Shown piece by piece: positions 46,330-55,406 of a DNA stretch of 64,000 nt. The translations under genes and the position numbers were made by a program. The notes beneath the pieces were generated by a model that saw only the letters and a program-made list of their open reading frames with translations, ran no database searches and was not told the DNA's origin. The stretch comes from Saccharofermentans sp. (GTDB lineage Bacteria > Bacillota > Clostridia > Saccharofermentanales > Saccharofermentanaceae), in contig JAILDX010000008.1 of assembly GCA_024688685.1 (NCBI GenBank), positions 124,001 through 188,000 on the forward strand. The letters are read 5' to 3'. Every line of letters begins with the position of its first letter. The first letter of the stretch is position 1.

Positions 46330-47682
46330 ATGAAAAATAAACCGCTCCACAACCAGTTATCCGATTATCTGAAGACTGATCCTCTGCCGATGCATATGCC
46401 CGGCTCAAAAAGGAGGACAGGATCTTTGTCTGGTGCTGACATAACGGAGATAGAAGGATTCGACAACCTTCATGACCCGCAGGGAATCATCATGGAACTT
46501 GAGACTGAACTTGCATCGCTGTGGAACGCAAAGGAAGCATTCATATCAGTAAATGGTGCAACGGCCGCTATTGAGGCGGCAATATGCGCAGCCATGAGGT
46601 ATTACCCCGACGGCAGGATACTTGCCGCATCCAACTGTCATCTCAGCGTGTGGCACGGAATCGAGATGTCAGGCTGTGCTCACCGCATTGTTAACCCGTC
46701 AGCCGGCAATCTTCCTTTTCCCCTTGAGATATGTCCTGCGGATATCGAGAAGACACTTAGAGAAGACAGCAGCATCAGGACTGTCGTTATCACTTCACCA
46801 ACATATGAAGGCGTGATCTCTGATACAAAAACACTGTTTGAGATCACCCGCAGATATAACTGCACACTGATCGTTGATGAAGCTCACGGTTCACATCTCG
46901 GACTTGATGATTTCTGGGGTGAAGGATCTGTCGGAGACATAGTCATCAAGAGTACACATAAGACGCTTTCTTCACCGACACAGACTGCGGTTATGCTGAA
47001 GAATACTGACCGGATCAGCACTGAGAATATCAGACATTATATCGATGTCTTCGAGAGCACTTCCCCCTCCTACATACTACTTTCGGGCATCTCGGAGATG
47101 GCTGAACTTCTGGGGAAAGGCAGCTCGATGGATGATTGGAAAAAGGCCGTTTTATATGCAGAGAACAAGCTTAAGTATCTGACGAATATCAGGCTGTTCA
47201 GCGCAGAAAACAAAGACCGTTCAAAACTCATTTTACTCTGTGACGGCAGCAGGCTGGCAGGCATTCTGAGGGAACAGTTCAATATAGAAGCCGAAGCCTT
47301 TTGGGACACACATCTGATCGCCATGACAGGTATTGGAGACAACGAAGAGACAATAAAGAGATTTACGGATGCGGTCAGAAAGATTGATGCGGAACATCCT
47401 GAACTGATAACTGACAACTCTCCCCTTGGATCGTTTGAACATTTTCCCGTTATGTCTCTTGCGGAAGCGGCAAGGATCCAACCGGAGACGGTTCCTGTTT
47501 CAGAAGCGGAAGGACAAATCTGCGGAGAGTTTATCTATAAGTATCCGCCTGGAGTACCTGTTCTTATGCCGGGTGAGATGATAACGGAAAAAGCGCTTAC
47601 TGTTTTGCTTCAGGAGAAGCATCAGGAGATTCGGATCCTGCGATCTCAGAACCCTTCCGGACAAGATAATCAACAGTCCTGA
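46330..47682 (+). CDS. Orn/Lys/Arg decarboxylase (short, Gram-positive type)
   Basis: 450 residues; fold-type I PLP enzyme. It lacks the N-terminal wing domain of E. coli enzymes, as in Bacillus YaaO/SpeA. Key elements: MHMPGSK, GATAAIEAAI, the IVDEAHGSHLG motif (Asp183, His186) and the Schiff-base Lys211 in KSTHKTL. The C-terminal domain holds EGQICGEFIYKYPPGVP. It would make a polyamine precursor (agmatine, cadaverine or putrescine); the substrate cannot be told from sequence. Its last 86 nt overlap the end of the convergent glycerophosphotransferase gene. Confidence 0.92.
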   Translation: MKNKPLHNQLSDYLKTDPLPMHMPGSKRRTGSLSGADITEIEGFDNLHDPQGIIMELETELASLWNAKEAFISVNGATAAIEAAICAAMRYYPDGRILAASNCHLSVWHGIEMSGCAHRIVNPSAGNLPFPLEICPADIEKTLREDSSIRTVVITSPTYEGVISDTKTLFEITRRYNCTLIVDEAHGSHLGLDDFWGEGSVGDIVIKSTHKTLSSPTQTAVMLKNTDRISTENIRHYIDVFESTSPSYILLSGISEMAELLGKGSSMDDWKKAVLYAENKLKYLTNIRLFSAENKDRSKLILLCDGSRLAGILREQFNIEAEAFWDTHLIAMTGIGDNEETIKRFTDAVRKIDAEHPELITDNSPLGSFEHFPVMSLAEAARIQPETVPVSEAEGQICGEFIYKYPPGVPVLMPGEMITEKALTVLLQEKHQEIRILRSQNPSGQDNQQS

Positions 47683-48877
47683 CTGCGGCCTCTCCGGGAT
47701 AAGCCCACGCAGCTTCGCAGGTTGCCGTACGGTTCTGCTTAAGCTCATCGCTGGCGAGACATTCACTTATCATATCATTCAGGTTGTTAACATTATCTGC
47801 AGTCAGCTTTTTCCCGAGATTCGAAAGGTTATTGCGTGTCCAGTAATACTTTGGCTCGAGCCAGTAGTAATCTCTGCAGTTTGTATCAAAACTACCGGTT
47901 TCCAGACAGATGACAGGCTTGTCGAACACAAAAGCATAATCGAATATGACTCCCGAAAAGTCAGATATCATTATGTCTGCTTTCTTCAGAGTCTCAAAGT
48001 TATCGCTTGATCTGTCCCACCTGAGATGATCATTCTCAGGATACTTTTCCATAAGCGTTTTCATCAGTTCGGCATCGTTTATGAATGACTGCGGATGAGG
48101 CCTGATGATGATATCGTAATCTGTTTTTACAAGTTCATCTATAACCTTGCTGCCCAGCCTTGTAAAGATGCTGTCCTCTCCCCACGAAGGAGCAAGAAGA
48201 ACGGTAGTCCTTTCGTTGACGACAGATTCAGATGAATCCAGCTTTTTCCTGAGTTCGTCGAAATACGGCATTCCGACGAGCGCCGCATCTTTTGCGGGAA
48301 GATCACGGGTGCGCTCCAGTTCACGCATGATATCGATCTGATACTGTCCTGCAACCAATACCGCATCATAGAAATCTATTCCGAACATCCTGTATCCGCC
48401 ATATCCGACTGAGTGGAACATGTGAACATAACAATCTGCGTTCTTGGAACGGCGCCACTGGTAAACATCGAGACCCGGAGTGGTGGAGAGGACCACGCCG
48501 GCGTTGACGACATTCAGTTTCGCAAAAGCCTTGTTGCCTTCACCGATAAACTCAAATTTGATGTGATCATAATCGAGATCAAAGACAGGATCATCAGGTG
48601 TCATAGTCCAATAAACAACATCTATTCCGCGCTTCTCAAACTCATCGCAGACAGGCTTGAATATCTGCCAGTATCTCTTGTCTTCAGCGAAAATAAGATA
48701 TGGTATCTTATTGGCATTTTTCTGCTCAGCCTTACCGCGTGTGATAACAAACTTGATCCTGATCCAGAACACCCTAACTATGTAAAGCAGGAAGCCGATA
48801 ATACCGATCAGCACGGTAAAGAGCATGCTGCCCGTTCCCGGATCAATGTATAAAACCATCGCGCCTAAACTCGTCAT
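47597..48877 (-). CDS. CDP-glycerol glycerophosphotransferase-like enzyme (TagB/TagF family)
   Basis: 426 residues. One N-terminal membrane segment (about 12-38) is followed by a GT-B type domain with the family motifs HMFHSVGYGG, LLAPSWGED, IIRPHP and MISDFSGVIFDYAF. Members transfer glycerol phosphate, ribitol phosphate or similar units during teichoic acid synthesis. AGGAG precedes the ATG, 1 nt after the stop of the YidC-phosphatase gene. Last gene of an operon with two such fusions, which suggests assembly or modification of a phosphate-containing surface polymer. Confidence 0.88.
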   Translation of the reverse strand: MTSLGAMVLYIDPGTGSMLFTVLIGIIGFLLYIVRVFWIRIKFVITRGKAEQKNANKIPYLIFAEDKRYWQIFKPVCDEFEKRGIDVVYWTMTPDDPVFDLDYDHIKFEFIGEGNKAFAKLNVVNAGVVLSTTPGLDVYQWRRSKNADCYVHMFHSVGYGGYRMFGIDFYDAVLVAGQYQIDIMRELERTRDLPAKDAALVGMPYFDELRKKLDSSESVVNERTTVLLAPSWGEDSIFTRLGSKVIDELVKTDYDIIIRPHPQSFINDAELMKTLMEKYPENDHLRWDRSSDNFETLKKADIMISDFSGVIFDYAFVFDKPVICLETGSFDTNCRDYYWLEPKYYWTRNNLSNLGKKLTADNVNNLNDMISECLASDELKQNRTATCEAAWAYPGEAAVRTVDYLVRKGSEIAGSESPDASPEAKQ

Positions 48878-48878
48878 C

Positions 48879-51482
48879 TTAGTACTCTCCTAAATAATCC
48901 CAGTTATCTCTGTCGAAAATACTGTCATGCACAGAGTACCACGAACCCGGCAGGAAGGTATTTCCGTCATTTTCCTGAACTCTCCAGTGATCCGACATGA
49001 TTATGTGCTGCGGACCGGAGAACTTATCATCATTATTGATCGCTGCGCCCGTAAACGGGTTAACAGGATCGTTTATCAATCCTTCAGTGGCGATCGTCGG
49101 AACATCTGCATTAGTCATAAACTCATCCGATGTGACGAAACCTGTGCTGTTAAAATCCTTTACCATCAGCAGCGGATTAACAGATTCGGCATCCACCATG
49201 AGATCATCAAATATCAGTCTCGAATCCTGGAAAAGGCTGCGTCCGTGATCAGCTACGATTATGATCCTCGTATTATACCACACACCGTTCTCGCGGAGCC
49301 GGTCAAACCACTTTCCCAGTGTCTTTATTGCTGCCATATTAGCGTGATAATGAGCCATCTGAACATAGGCATCAACAGTTATCGTTCGTCCGTCGGGGAG
49401 CATCCTTCCGGCATTGGCAAGATCGTATTCCGTATTGTCAACACTGTCACTGAGCGTATAATCCGGAGTCTGAAGAATGTTGGGACTATGAGCCGTATTG
49501 TTATCAATTACCAGGAGATTATTCACATCATCATCAGTTATCTCCATGATCTCTGAAAGGTTATCGAGCACCTTATAGGCATTATAAAAATCGGGATTGA
49601 TACCATCCGTTACAGATACTGATCCGTAGCTTTGCGGGAAATGGAAAACGCCTTCCTCTGCTGTTATTCCGTTGCTCGTAAGATAGTTATAACTGCCGCC
49701 GTTATATATCACTCCCTGCAGCGCTGTCGGAGCTGTCTTAAGCATACTGTAAGCAAAGAAATTATGATACCTTGCTTCCTCAAGGAATCCGTTCATCTCG
49801 CTATAATGCCCGTTCAGCACAGGCTCTGCGACAAATGAATCAATGCCGCTGTATCCGTCGTAGATCGATGTATCCGGCACCTCCCTGTAATTGGCATACG
49901 GAGGATCCATTACAGTAACGTTATAGCCCTCATTGCTGAACAGGACAGGCATTACCAGAAGAGCCTCGTTATGCTTGTCCATAAGCAGTTCGTCCGCCCT
50001 GCTGTTGATCTTTTCCGGGGTGTATTCATAGCCGCCAAAGAGAGCCGGTGCGCCAAAATTGGTGTACTGTCCGAACGATATCGTATTGGGATAATATGTA
50101 AATCCGTCAAACTGCCTGACCAGATCACTGTCTTCATTAAAGAAAAACGGAATATAGGATCCAATCGCACGGTCGATCATGATAACCATAACATTCTTAC
50201 CTGTTCTGCTGAGCGTAAAAGATCCTTCCGTGGGAGCATTCTCCGTTATTCCGGAATCAGCGTAAACCCTGTTGATCGAGATCATATTTGTAATACCCAT
50301 ACCGAATACTGCAAGAAGTCCTGCCGCGATGATATATCTCGAAACGGTATTCAGATACCTGCTCAGAATGAACAACACCGCGAAGACAACAAGAGATGAC
50401 AATGTCGTTATGAGCATAAGACCTGTATCAAGCGAAATATCAAAATCAAAAACGAGTTCTGTCGTTATCGTTCCCAGCCCTGAACCGTACACAAAATAGT
50501 TGAAAGCTGATGTTCCGGCAAGAGCGAACATCACCATGCCAAAGATCTTTCTTGTTCTTGCAGATCCGAGAAGAAAATATACACCGATCCATACAACAAA
50601 GAAACCAAAAGCAATAGCGAGTGTATGCCATACATAGTGTGACGGGTTCTGCACATCATTGAGAAAGATGAAATCCATCGGGGACGAGCTTACGACAGAA
50701 GACGGAATAAGTATACCCGCAAAAGCTGCTATGAAAAGTGCACTGATCCAGAAGAGAAGCTGTTCAGATTTCTTGAGCTGAGGCTGCTGTTTCTTAGCCT
50801 TAGAAGGTCTGCTGTCCAGTATCTTGTAAACGATATTCTTGAACAGTGAGAAAAGATTATTGAGTGTCCAGTAAAAGACAAGTCCTGATGGTGAACCGTA
50901 GAGAAGAACAAGGAAAATTGCCGCGGAAAGATACAAGACTACCTTCGACTTGAACGGCTGCCCCCTCATATACACCTCTGATGATACGATATTTATCAGT
51001 GTCATCAGAATGGGAAGAAGATTGATCGACAGACCTCCGATCACTATAAGAGCATCAGGTTCGGAAAGATCCTTTATCGGACCGATCGACTCACCGTTAA
51101 GGAGCGACAGATTCGATAGAAATCTGTAAGCAGCCATAAAGAACGGGATCTGAAGCAGAAGCGACACAATGCTCTTGAGAGATGAGAGAGGACTGTAGTG
51201 GACCTCCCTGTAATAAGCCTGAAGAACAAGGACTCTTTCGTCACTTTTGAAATACTTTTTTATGTGATCGACAACGGGTCTGATCTGCTCTTCTTTTTTC
51301 CTGGAAGCCGCCTGAATAACATCAGCTCTGCGGTACAGCGGCAGGACCAGAAAATTGATCGCAAGGCTCATCATTATGATGTTGACCGCAGGGTTAGGAA
51401 AAACGCTGTGACTCAGCGAGAAAATAAACTCAAAAACGAGTTCGAGAGGTCTTATCAGAATCGATAATAATATCTCTCCCAT
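48879..51482 (-). CDS. YidC-domain/alkaline-phosphatase-superfamily fusion protein 1
   Basis: 867 residues from the ATG at 51482, which overlaps the preceding stop (TGATG); a GTG at 51491 is an alternative. Residues 1-225 are a YidC/Oxa1-type domain (PNPAVNIIMMSLAINFLVLPLYRRAD, LLQIPFFMAAYRFL, PSGLVFYWTLNNLFSL). About five more membrane helices fill 240-405. Residues 425-800 are an extracytoplasmic sulfatase/LTA-synthase-like domain: metal Asp437 in VIMIDRAIG, candidate nucleophile Thr474 in GQYTNFGAPALFGG, and IIVADHGRS. The groove Arg usual in YidC (six residues before PL) is Asn here. A phosphoglycerol or phosphoethanolamine transferase role is inferred; no characterised example is known to me. 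Confidence 0.85.
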   Translation of the reverse strand: MGEILLSILIRPLELVFEFIFSLSHSVFPNPAVNIIMMSLAINFLVLPLYRRADVIQAASRKKEEQIRPVVDHIKKYFKSDERVLVLQAYYREVHYSPLSSLKSIVSLLLQIPFFMAAYRFLSNLSLLNGESIGPIKDLSEPDALIVIGGLSINLLPILMTLINIVSSEVYMRGQPFKSKVVLYLSAAIFLVLLYGSPSGLVFYWTLNNLFSLFKNIVYKILDSRPSKAKKQQPQLKKSEQLLFWISALFIAAFAGILIPSSVVSSSPMDFIFLNDVQNPSHYVWHTLAIAFGFFVVWIGVYFLLGSARTRKIFGMVMFALAGTSAFNYFVYGSGLGTITTELVFDFDISLDTGLMLITTLSSLVVFAVLFILSRYLNTVSRYIIAAGLLAVFGMGITNMISINRVYADSGITENAPTEGSFTLSRTGKNVMVIMIDRAIGSYIPFFFNEDSDLVRQFDGFTYYPNTISFGQYTNFGAPALFGGYEYTPEKINSRADELLMDKHNEALLVMPVLFSNEGYNVTVMDPPYANYREVPDTSIYDGYSGIDSFVAEPVLNGHYSEMNGFLEEARYHNFFAYSMLKTAPTALQGVIYNGGSYNYLTSNGITAEEGVFHFPQSYGSVSVTDGINPDFYNAYKVLDNLSEIMEITDDDVNNLLVIDNNTAHSPNILQTPDYTLSDSVDNTEYDLANAGRMLPDGRTITVDAYVQMAHYHANMAAIKTLGKWFDRLRENGVWYNTRIIIVADHGRSLFQDSRLIFDDLMVDAESVNPLLMVKDFNSTGFVTSDEFMTNADVPTIATEGLINDPVNPFTGAAINNDDKFSGPQHIIMSDHWRVQENDGNTFLPGSWYSVHDSIFDRDNWDYLGEY

Positions 51483-52258
51483 CAATTCCACTCAAAGCTG
51501 TTTACGATGTCTTCTGCGACTTCACGTATGTTATCGTCTTCAGCGGCATCTTCATCCCAGATCATCACCGAAACACATACATATTCGTAATTGCCGACAA
51601 TATAATACTGAACCTTCTCGACACCATCGCCCTTCAGATCAAATACATAGACAACTGTGCCGTTATCAGTAGTCGTTCCTGAACCGTTAACAGTCTCGAG
51701 CCCCTCAGTCTCTCCTGCCTGGTCAGAGAGTTGTGCCAGGATTGCATCTCTGAAGATCATGTGATCATCTGCAGGATAAGGATTAGTATCATTAGTTATC
51801 ATTATGTTGTTCGGAATATCTTCACCGGGTACGAAAGTATCCTCGTAGCAGTAAACATAGTAATTGCTTCCGTGATCCACTTCTTCCCAGTCATCATCAA
51901 CGGAATATGAGCCAAAATCCTTTACATAGTCGCCGTCTTCGGCTTCTTCCAACTTTTCATCGATCTTGGAACTGTATTCCTTAGACCTTTCTATGTAATT
52001 GGACAATCCGATTGTTCCTAACAGGCCTGTAAAAAGTGCGATGCTCCAGAAAATAATGGAGAGGACGATCGTCACCGCTGAAATGATGATCCCTGCTATG
52101 CCTAATCCCTTGCCGTTATCGCCGTTCTTATTTACCTTTACAACACCGACGATCGATAAGATGAGACTCAGCAGACTAAGCAGTCCGCCGCATAGAACAA
52201 GTGACACCAGAGAAATAACAAACCCTGAAACACAGAGACCATTTGTTTTACGTTCCAT
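51482..52258 (-). CDS. DUF4190-type membrane protein with external domain
   Basis: 258 residues. The first ~85 residues carry two pairs of membrane helices with the DUF4190-like pattern (GLCVSGFVISLVSLVLC, GLGIAGIIISAVTIVL). The rest (about 95-258) is an acidic extracytoplasmic domain ending in EVAEDIVNSFEWN, with a YYIVGNYEYVCVSVMIWDED strand pattern. AGGAGGG precedes the ATG. It lies between the two YidC-phosphatase fusion genes (48-nt gap upstream, 1-nt overlap downstream), so it probably works with them. Function unknown. Confidence 0.7.
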   Translation of the reverse strand: MERKTNGLCVSGFVISLVSLVLCGGLLSLLSLILSIVGVVKVNKNGDNGKGLGIAGIIISAVTIVLSIIFWSIALFTGLLGTIGLSNYIERSKEYSSKIDEKLEEAEDGDYVKDFGSYSVDDDWEEVDHGSNYYVYCYEDTFVPGEDIPNNIMITNDTNPYPADDHMIFRDAILAQLSDQAGETEGLETVNGSGTTTDNGTVVYVFDLKGDGVEKVQYYIVGNYEYVCVSVMIWDEDAAEDDNIREVAEDIVNSFEWN

Positions 52259-52306
52259 AACTAACCCTCCTGTAAACCCTTCAGAAATTATACCACGGCT
52301 GTATCA

Positions 52307-55066
52307 TCAGTGATATCCCTGATACTCCCAGTTGTTTATATCGAAGATATTGTCGTGAACCGTGTACCATTCACCCGGTTCAAACTGCGTCGCTTCGCGG
52401 TCCGTTATCCACCAGCTGTACGATGCCAGGACATTCTGAGGACCTGAATATTTATCATCATTGTTGATGGGATTCCCTGTAAACGGATTGACCGGATCAT
52501 CAATAACTCCACTCATGGCAAGCGTCGGAGTATCCGCATTCGTCATAAACTCATCAGAAGTTACAAATCCCGTGCTGTTAAAATCCTTTACCATCAGAAC
52601 AGGATTTGCGTACTCTGTATCAAATCCGGTCTCCTGATAGATCAGGTCACTGTAATAGCCTGTCTCGTATCCGTGGTCAGCAACGATTATGATCCTCGTG
52701 TTGTCCCACGCACCGTTTTCCTTAAGATAACTGAACCACTTTGCAAGACTCCGGTACATAGCCGCATTGGTATGGTAAAGGCCCATCTGATACCAGTTGT
52801 TAATACTTATCGTTCTGCCGTTAACAGTAAACCTGTCCGTATTTGCCTCATCGTATGCCGTATTATCCACTACCTCGGCCACAGTATAATCCGGCTCCTG
52901 AAGGAGCATGAAATTGTGTGGAGTTGTATTATCCATCATAACGAAATAATCTGATGAATCATCAACTATCGTGGTAAAGGAAGTCATTGCCTCCAGGGCG
53001 GTGTACGAATCCATGAATGTGTTCAGGACGCCTTTCGCGGCCGAAATTCCATACCTGTACTGAGGGAATGAATACTCTCCCGTCTCTGATCCGTCTTTGC
53101 TCCTCTCCACGGAATTGTACCGGCCTTCATCATAAAGGATCTCTCTGTATAAAGGCAGTGCGATCCTGAACAGGCTGTAGCAGAAGAAATTCCTTTCGCG
53201 AACAGCCTTTTGCTGAACGAACGCATCCTCCCAGTATGGATTGTATAATTCCTTCGCCCTATAAGCATGAATGTGTTCATATCCGTCAAATATTGTGTAA
53301 TCGCCTACCACCCGGTAATCAGCATATGGCGGATCGATCGTTACCGATTCATATCCGTTCTCACTAAAAACGACAGGCATAAGGAGAAGAGCTTCGTTAT
53401 GCTTGTCCTTCAGTTTCTCATCCGATCTGAGGTTCATTGACGTCGTATTATATTCGTATCCGCCATAGAGTTCCGGAGCACCGAAATTAGTGTATATGCC
53501 GTGTGATATAGTATTGGGATAATATGTAAAGCCGTCAAACGCCTCGTACAGCTCAGGTTTCTCATTAAAGATATATGGAACGAGGGCGCCGATGGCACGG
53601 TCCATCATAAGGACTACAACGTTCTTACCGTTCTTGCTTATCTTCACATCAGGCGTCTGCGTATTCGCCATTATCCTAACGTATTCGTTGTAATCATTGT
53701 GGATCCTTACAAGATTGATACCGCACAGTATCGCTATACTCATCAGGCCTGCGGAAACGATTATCACAAACGGCTTCATCGAGAACCTTGCGATGAGGAT
53801 CATCAGGACAATGATAGATAATGCTGATACGAGGGAAATAAGCTTCAGGAAAGAATCAGGTTCTATCCATCTGTCGAAACCGAGTTCGGCATTCATCATA
53901 CCCTTCTTATCCATTCCGAAGACCATGTAATCGAGCGTTGAAACAAAGGAGACACAAACTGCCATCAATGTGAAGACCCGCCTTGTATCCCTGTCCATAA
54001 GGAGATAGAAGACACCCAGCCACAAAACAAAAAAGCCAAACGAGACGCATGCCGAATAGATAATGTAATGTGTCGGGTCAAGTGCATTTATACTGCCCAG
54101 AAAATCCTCGGTACATGATGAGATTACATCTGACGGTATCAGGATGCCGGTAAGGACAGCCATATACGATGAACCTATCCAGAACAGCGACCCGGGAGTT
54201 ACCTTCTTAGCATCACCGTTCTTCTTTATCAGCTTTACAAAGAGGGCGCTTAACAGAGGCAGCATGAGTATCATTCCAACTGTAAGGAGAAATACCTTCT
54301 TATCAGATTTCCCGTCCGAATATAACAGGAATCCCGTAATGCCCAATGTCAGTCCCATAACGGAACAGATGATCTTGAAAATGAGTGCAGGATCCTTCAT
54401 TCTCGAGATCACATTCTTAACCAGCGAGAACAGATTGTTCAGAGTCCAGTAAAAAACAAGTCCCGACGGGGAGTTGTACAAAAGCACCAGAAAGATCGCA
54501 GCCGACAGATAAAGGACTATCTTTGATTTAAACGGCTGTCCCCTCGTGTATATCTCAGATGAGATGATATTAATGACTGTCATGAGTATAGGCAGAACAT
54601 TGATGGACAGTGAGCCTATAACAAGGAGTCCGTCAGGTTCAAGAAGATTATCTATCCATCCCATCTTCCATCCGTCGAGCAACGCCAGATGCGAAAGAAA
54701 TCCGTACGCCGCCATAAAGAACGGAATCTGAAGGAGCAGCGATGTCAGGCTCTTAAGGGACGACAGAGGATGGTAATGCATCTCCTTGTAGTAACTCTGG
54801 AGCATCATTACTTTCTCATCGCCCTTGAAATACTTTTTGATGTGGTCCGTAACAGGCCTTATCTTATCCTCCTTCTCCCTCGCTTCCATCTGGATAGCAT
54901 CAGCTCTTCTGTAGAGCGGAAGGATGAGAAGATTGACCGAAACACTCATTATGATGAGGCAGACAGCAGGATTCGGGATAATGCTGTAACTCATCGAGAA
55001 AATAAACTCGAACAGCAGTTCAAGCGGCTTGATGATTATAGTATTAAGGATCTCCCAGAATGACAT
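52307..55066 (-). CDS. YidC-domain/alkaline-phosphatase-superfamily fusion protein 2
   Basis: 919 residues from the ATG at 55066 (AGGAAA upstream; a 24-residue upstream extension in the open frame is rejected). The plan is the same as fusion 1: YidC/Oxa1-type domain (about 1-225; VNLLILPLYRRAD, LLQIPFFMAAYGFL, PSGLVFYWTLNNLFSL), extra membrane helices (about 230-450), then the phosphatase-superfamily domain with VLMMDRAIGALVP, GIYTNFGAPELYGGYEY and IIVADHGYETG. It has an additional helix pair compared with fusion 1. The groove Arg of YidC is again Asn. It heads the operon. The last ~60 residues (NSTGFVTSDEFMTNAD, DDPVNPFTG) are nearly the same in both proteins. Confidence 0.85.
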   Translation of the reverse strand: MSFWEILNTIIIKPLELLFEFIFSMSYSIIPNPAVCLIIMSVSVNLLILPLYRRADAIQMEAREKEDKIRPVTDHIKKYFKGDEKVMMLQSYYKEMHYHPLSSLKSLTSLLLQIPFFMAAYGFLSHLALLDGWKMGWIDNLLEPDGLLVIGSLSINVLPILMTVINIISSEIYTRGQPFKSKIVLYLSAAIFLVLLYNSPSGLVFYWTLNNLFSLVKNVISRMKDPALIFKIICSVMGLTLGITGFLLYSDGKSDKKVFLLTVGMILMLPLLSALFVKLIKKNGDAKKVTPGSLFWIGSSYMAVLTGILIPSDVISSCTEDFLGSINALDPTHYIIYSACVSFGFFVLWLGVFYLLMDRDTRRVFTLMAVCVSFVSTLDYMVFGMDKKGMMNAELGFDRWIEPDSFLKLISLVSALSIIVLMILIARFSMKPFVIIVSAGLMSIAILCGINLVRIHNDYNEYVRIMANTQTPDVKISKNGKNVVVLMMDRAIGALVPYIFNEKPELYEAFDGFTYYPNTISHGIYTNFGAPELYGGYEYNTTSMNLRSDEKLKDKHNEALLLMPVVFSENGYESVTIDPPYADYRVVGDYTIFDGYEHIHAYRAKELYNPYWEDAFVQQKAVRERNFFCYSLFRIALPLYREILYDEGRYNSVERSKDGSETGEYSFPQYRYGISAAKGVLNTFMDSYTALEAMTSFTTIVDDSSDYFVMMDNTTPHNFMLLQEPDYTVAEVVDNTAYDEANTDRFTVNGRTISINNWYQMGLYHTNAAMYRSLAKWFSYLKENGAWDNTRIIIVADHGYETGYYSDLIYQETGFDTEYANPVLMVKDFNSTGFVTSDEFMTNADTPTLAMSGVIDDPVNPFTGNPINNDDKYSGPQNVLASYSWWITDREATQFEPGEWYTVHDNIFDINNWEYQGYH

Positions 55067-55129
55067 TGATTTTCCTGCTTCCAAAAATCGAAATAGACCA
55101 CAGATGATTATATCATGACCTCCCCTTAT

Positions 55130-55158
55130 TTGACACACGGCACGATAGCAAGTATAAT
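55130..55158 (+). promoter_or_regulatory. Consensus sigma-A promoter of the SCIFF gene
   Basis: TTGACA (55130-55135), 17-bp spacer, TATAAT (55153-55158): a perfect consensus, 34 bp before the SCIFF ATG. On the opposite strand TGTCAA (the same bases) with TATAAT around 55108-55113 could serve the divergent YidC-phosphatase operon, so the two promoters may share a -35 region. Confidence 0.9.
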
Positions 55159-55192
55159 TTGCGTGTTATTTTAATAAAGGGGGCGCTATATC

Positions 55193-55342
55193 ATGGATAG
55201 AATCGTTACAGTAACAACACGTGACCTCGAGGCTTCTGTTAAGGAAGGCGGCTGCGGCGAGTGCCAGACATCATGCCAGTCAGCATGCAAGACTTCTTGC
55301 GGTGTTGCAAACCAGGCTTGCGAGAAGAAGACTGAAGAGTAA
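55193..55342 (+). CDS. scfA: SCIFF ranthipeptide precursor (six cysteines in forty-five)
   Basis: 49 residues: a leader of about 20 residues and a core with six Cys at 21, 24, 28, 32, 36 and 43 (GGCGECQTSCQSAC, then KTSCGVANQAC). This matches the SCIFF family found across Clostridia, whose partner radical SAM enzyme makes thioether crosslinks. Residue 37 is Gly (codon GGT, 55301-55303), whereas the characterised clostridial peptide carries Thr37 as the crosslink acceptor of Cys32. AAGGGGG lies upstream of the ATG. The maturase gene follows after 64 nt. Confidence 0.96.
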   Translation: MDRIVTVTTRDLEASVKEGGCGECQTSCQSACKTSCGVANQACEKKTEE

Positions 55343-55364
55343 TTTGAATCGGATTATTTCATGG

Positions 55365-55397
55365 GGCTGCTTCATTTATGGGGCAGCCTAATTTTTT
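55365..55397 (+). terminator. Attenuator-like hairpin between SCIFF and its maturase
   Basis: GGCTGC (55365-55370) pairs with GCAGCC (55383-55388) and is followed by TAATTTTTT. It is a leaky terminator candidate that would leave more precursor than maturase message. The maturase ribosome site (GGAG) begins just after the T-run. Confidence 0.7.
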
Positions 55398-55406
55398 GGA
55401 GACATA

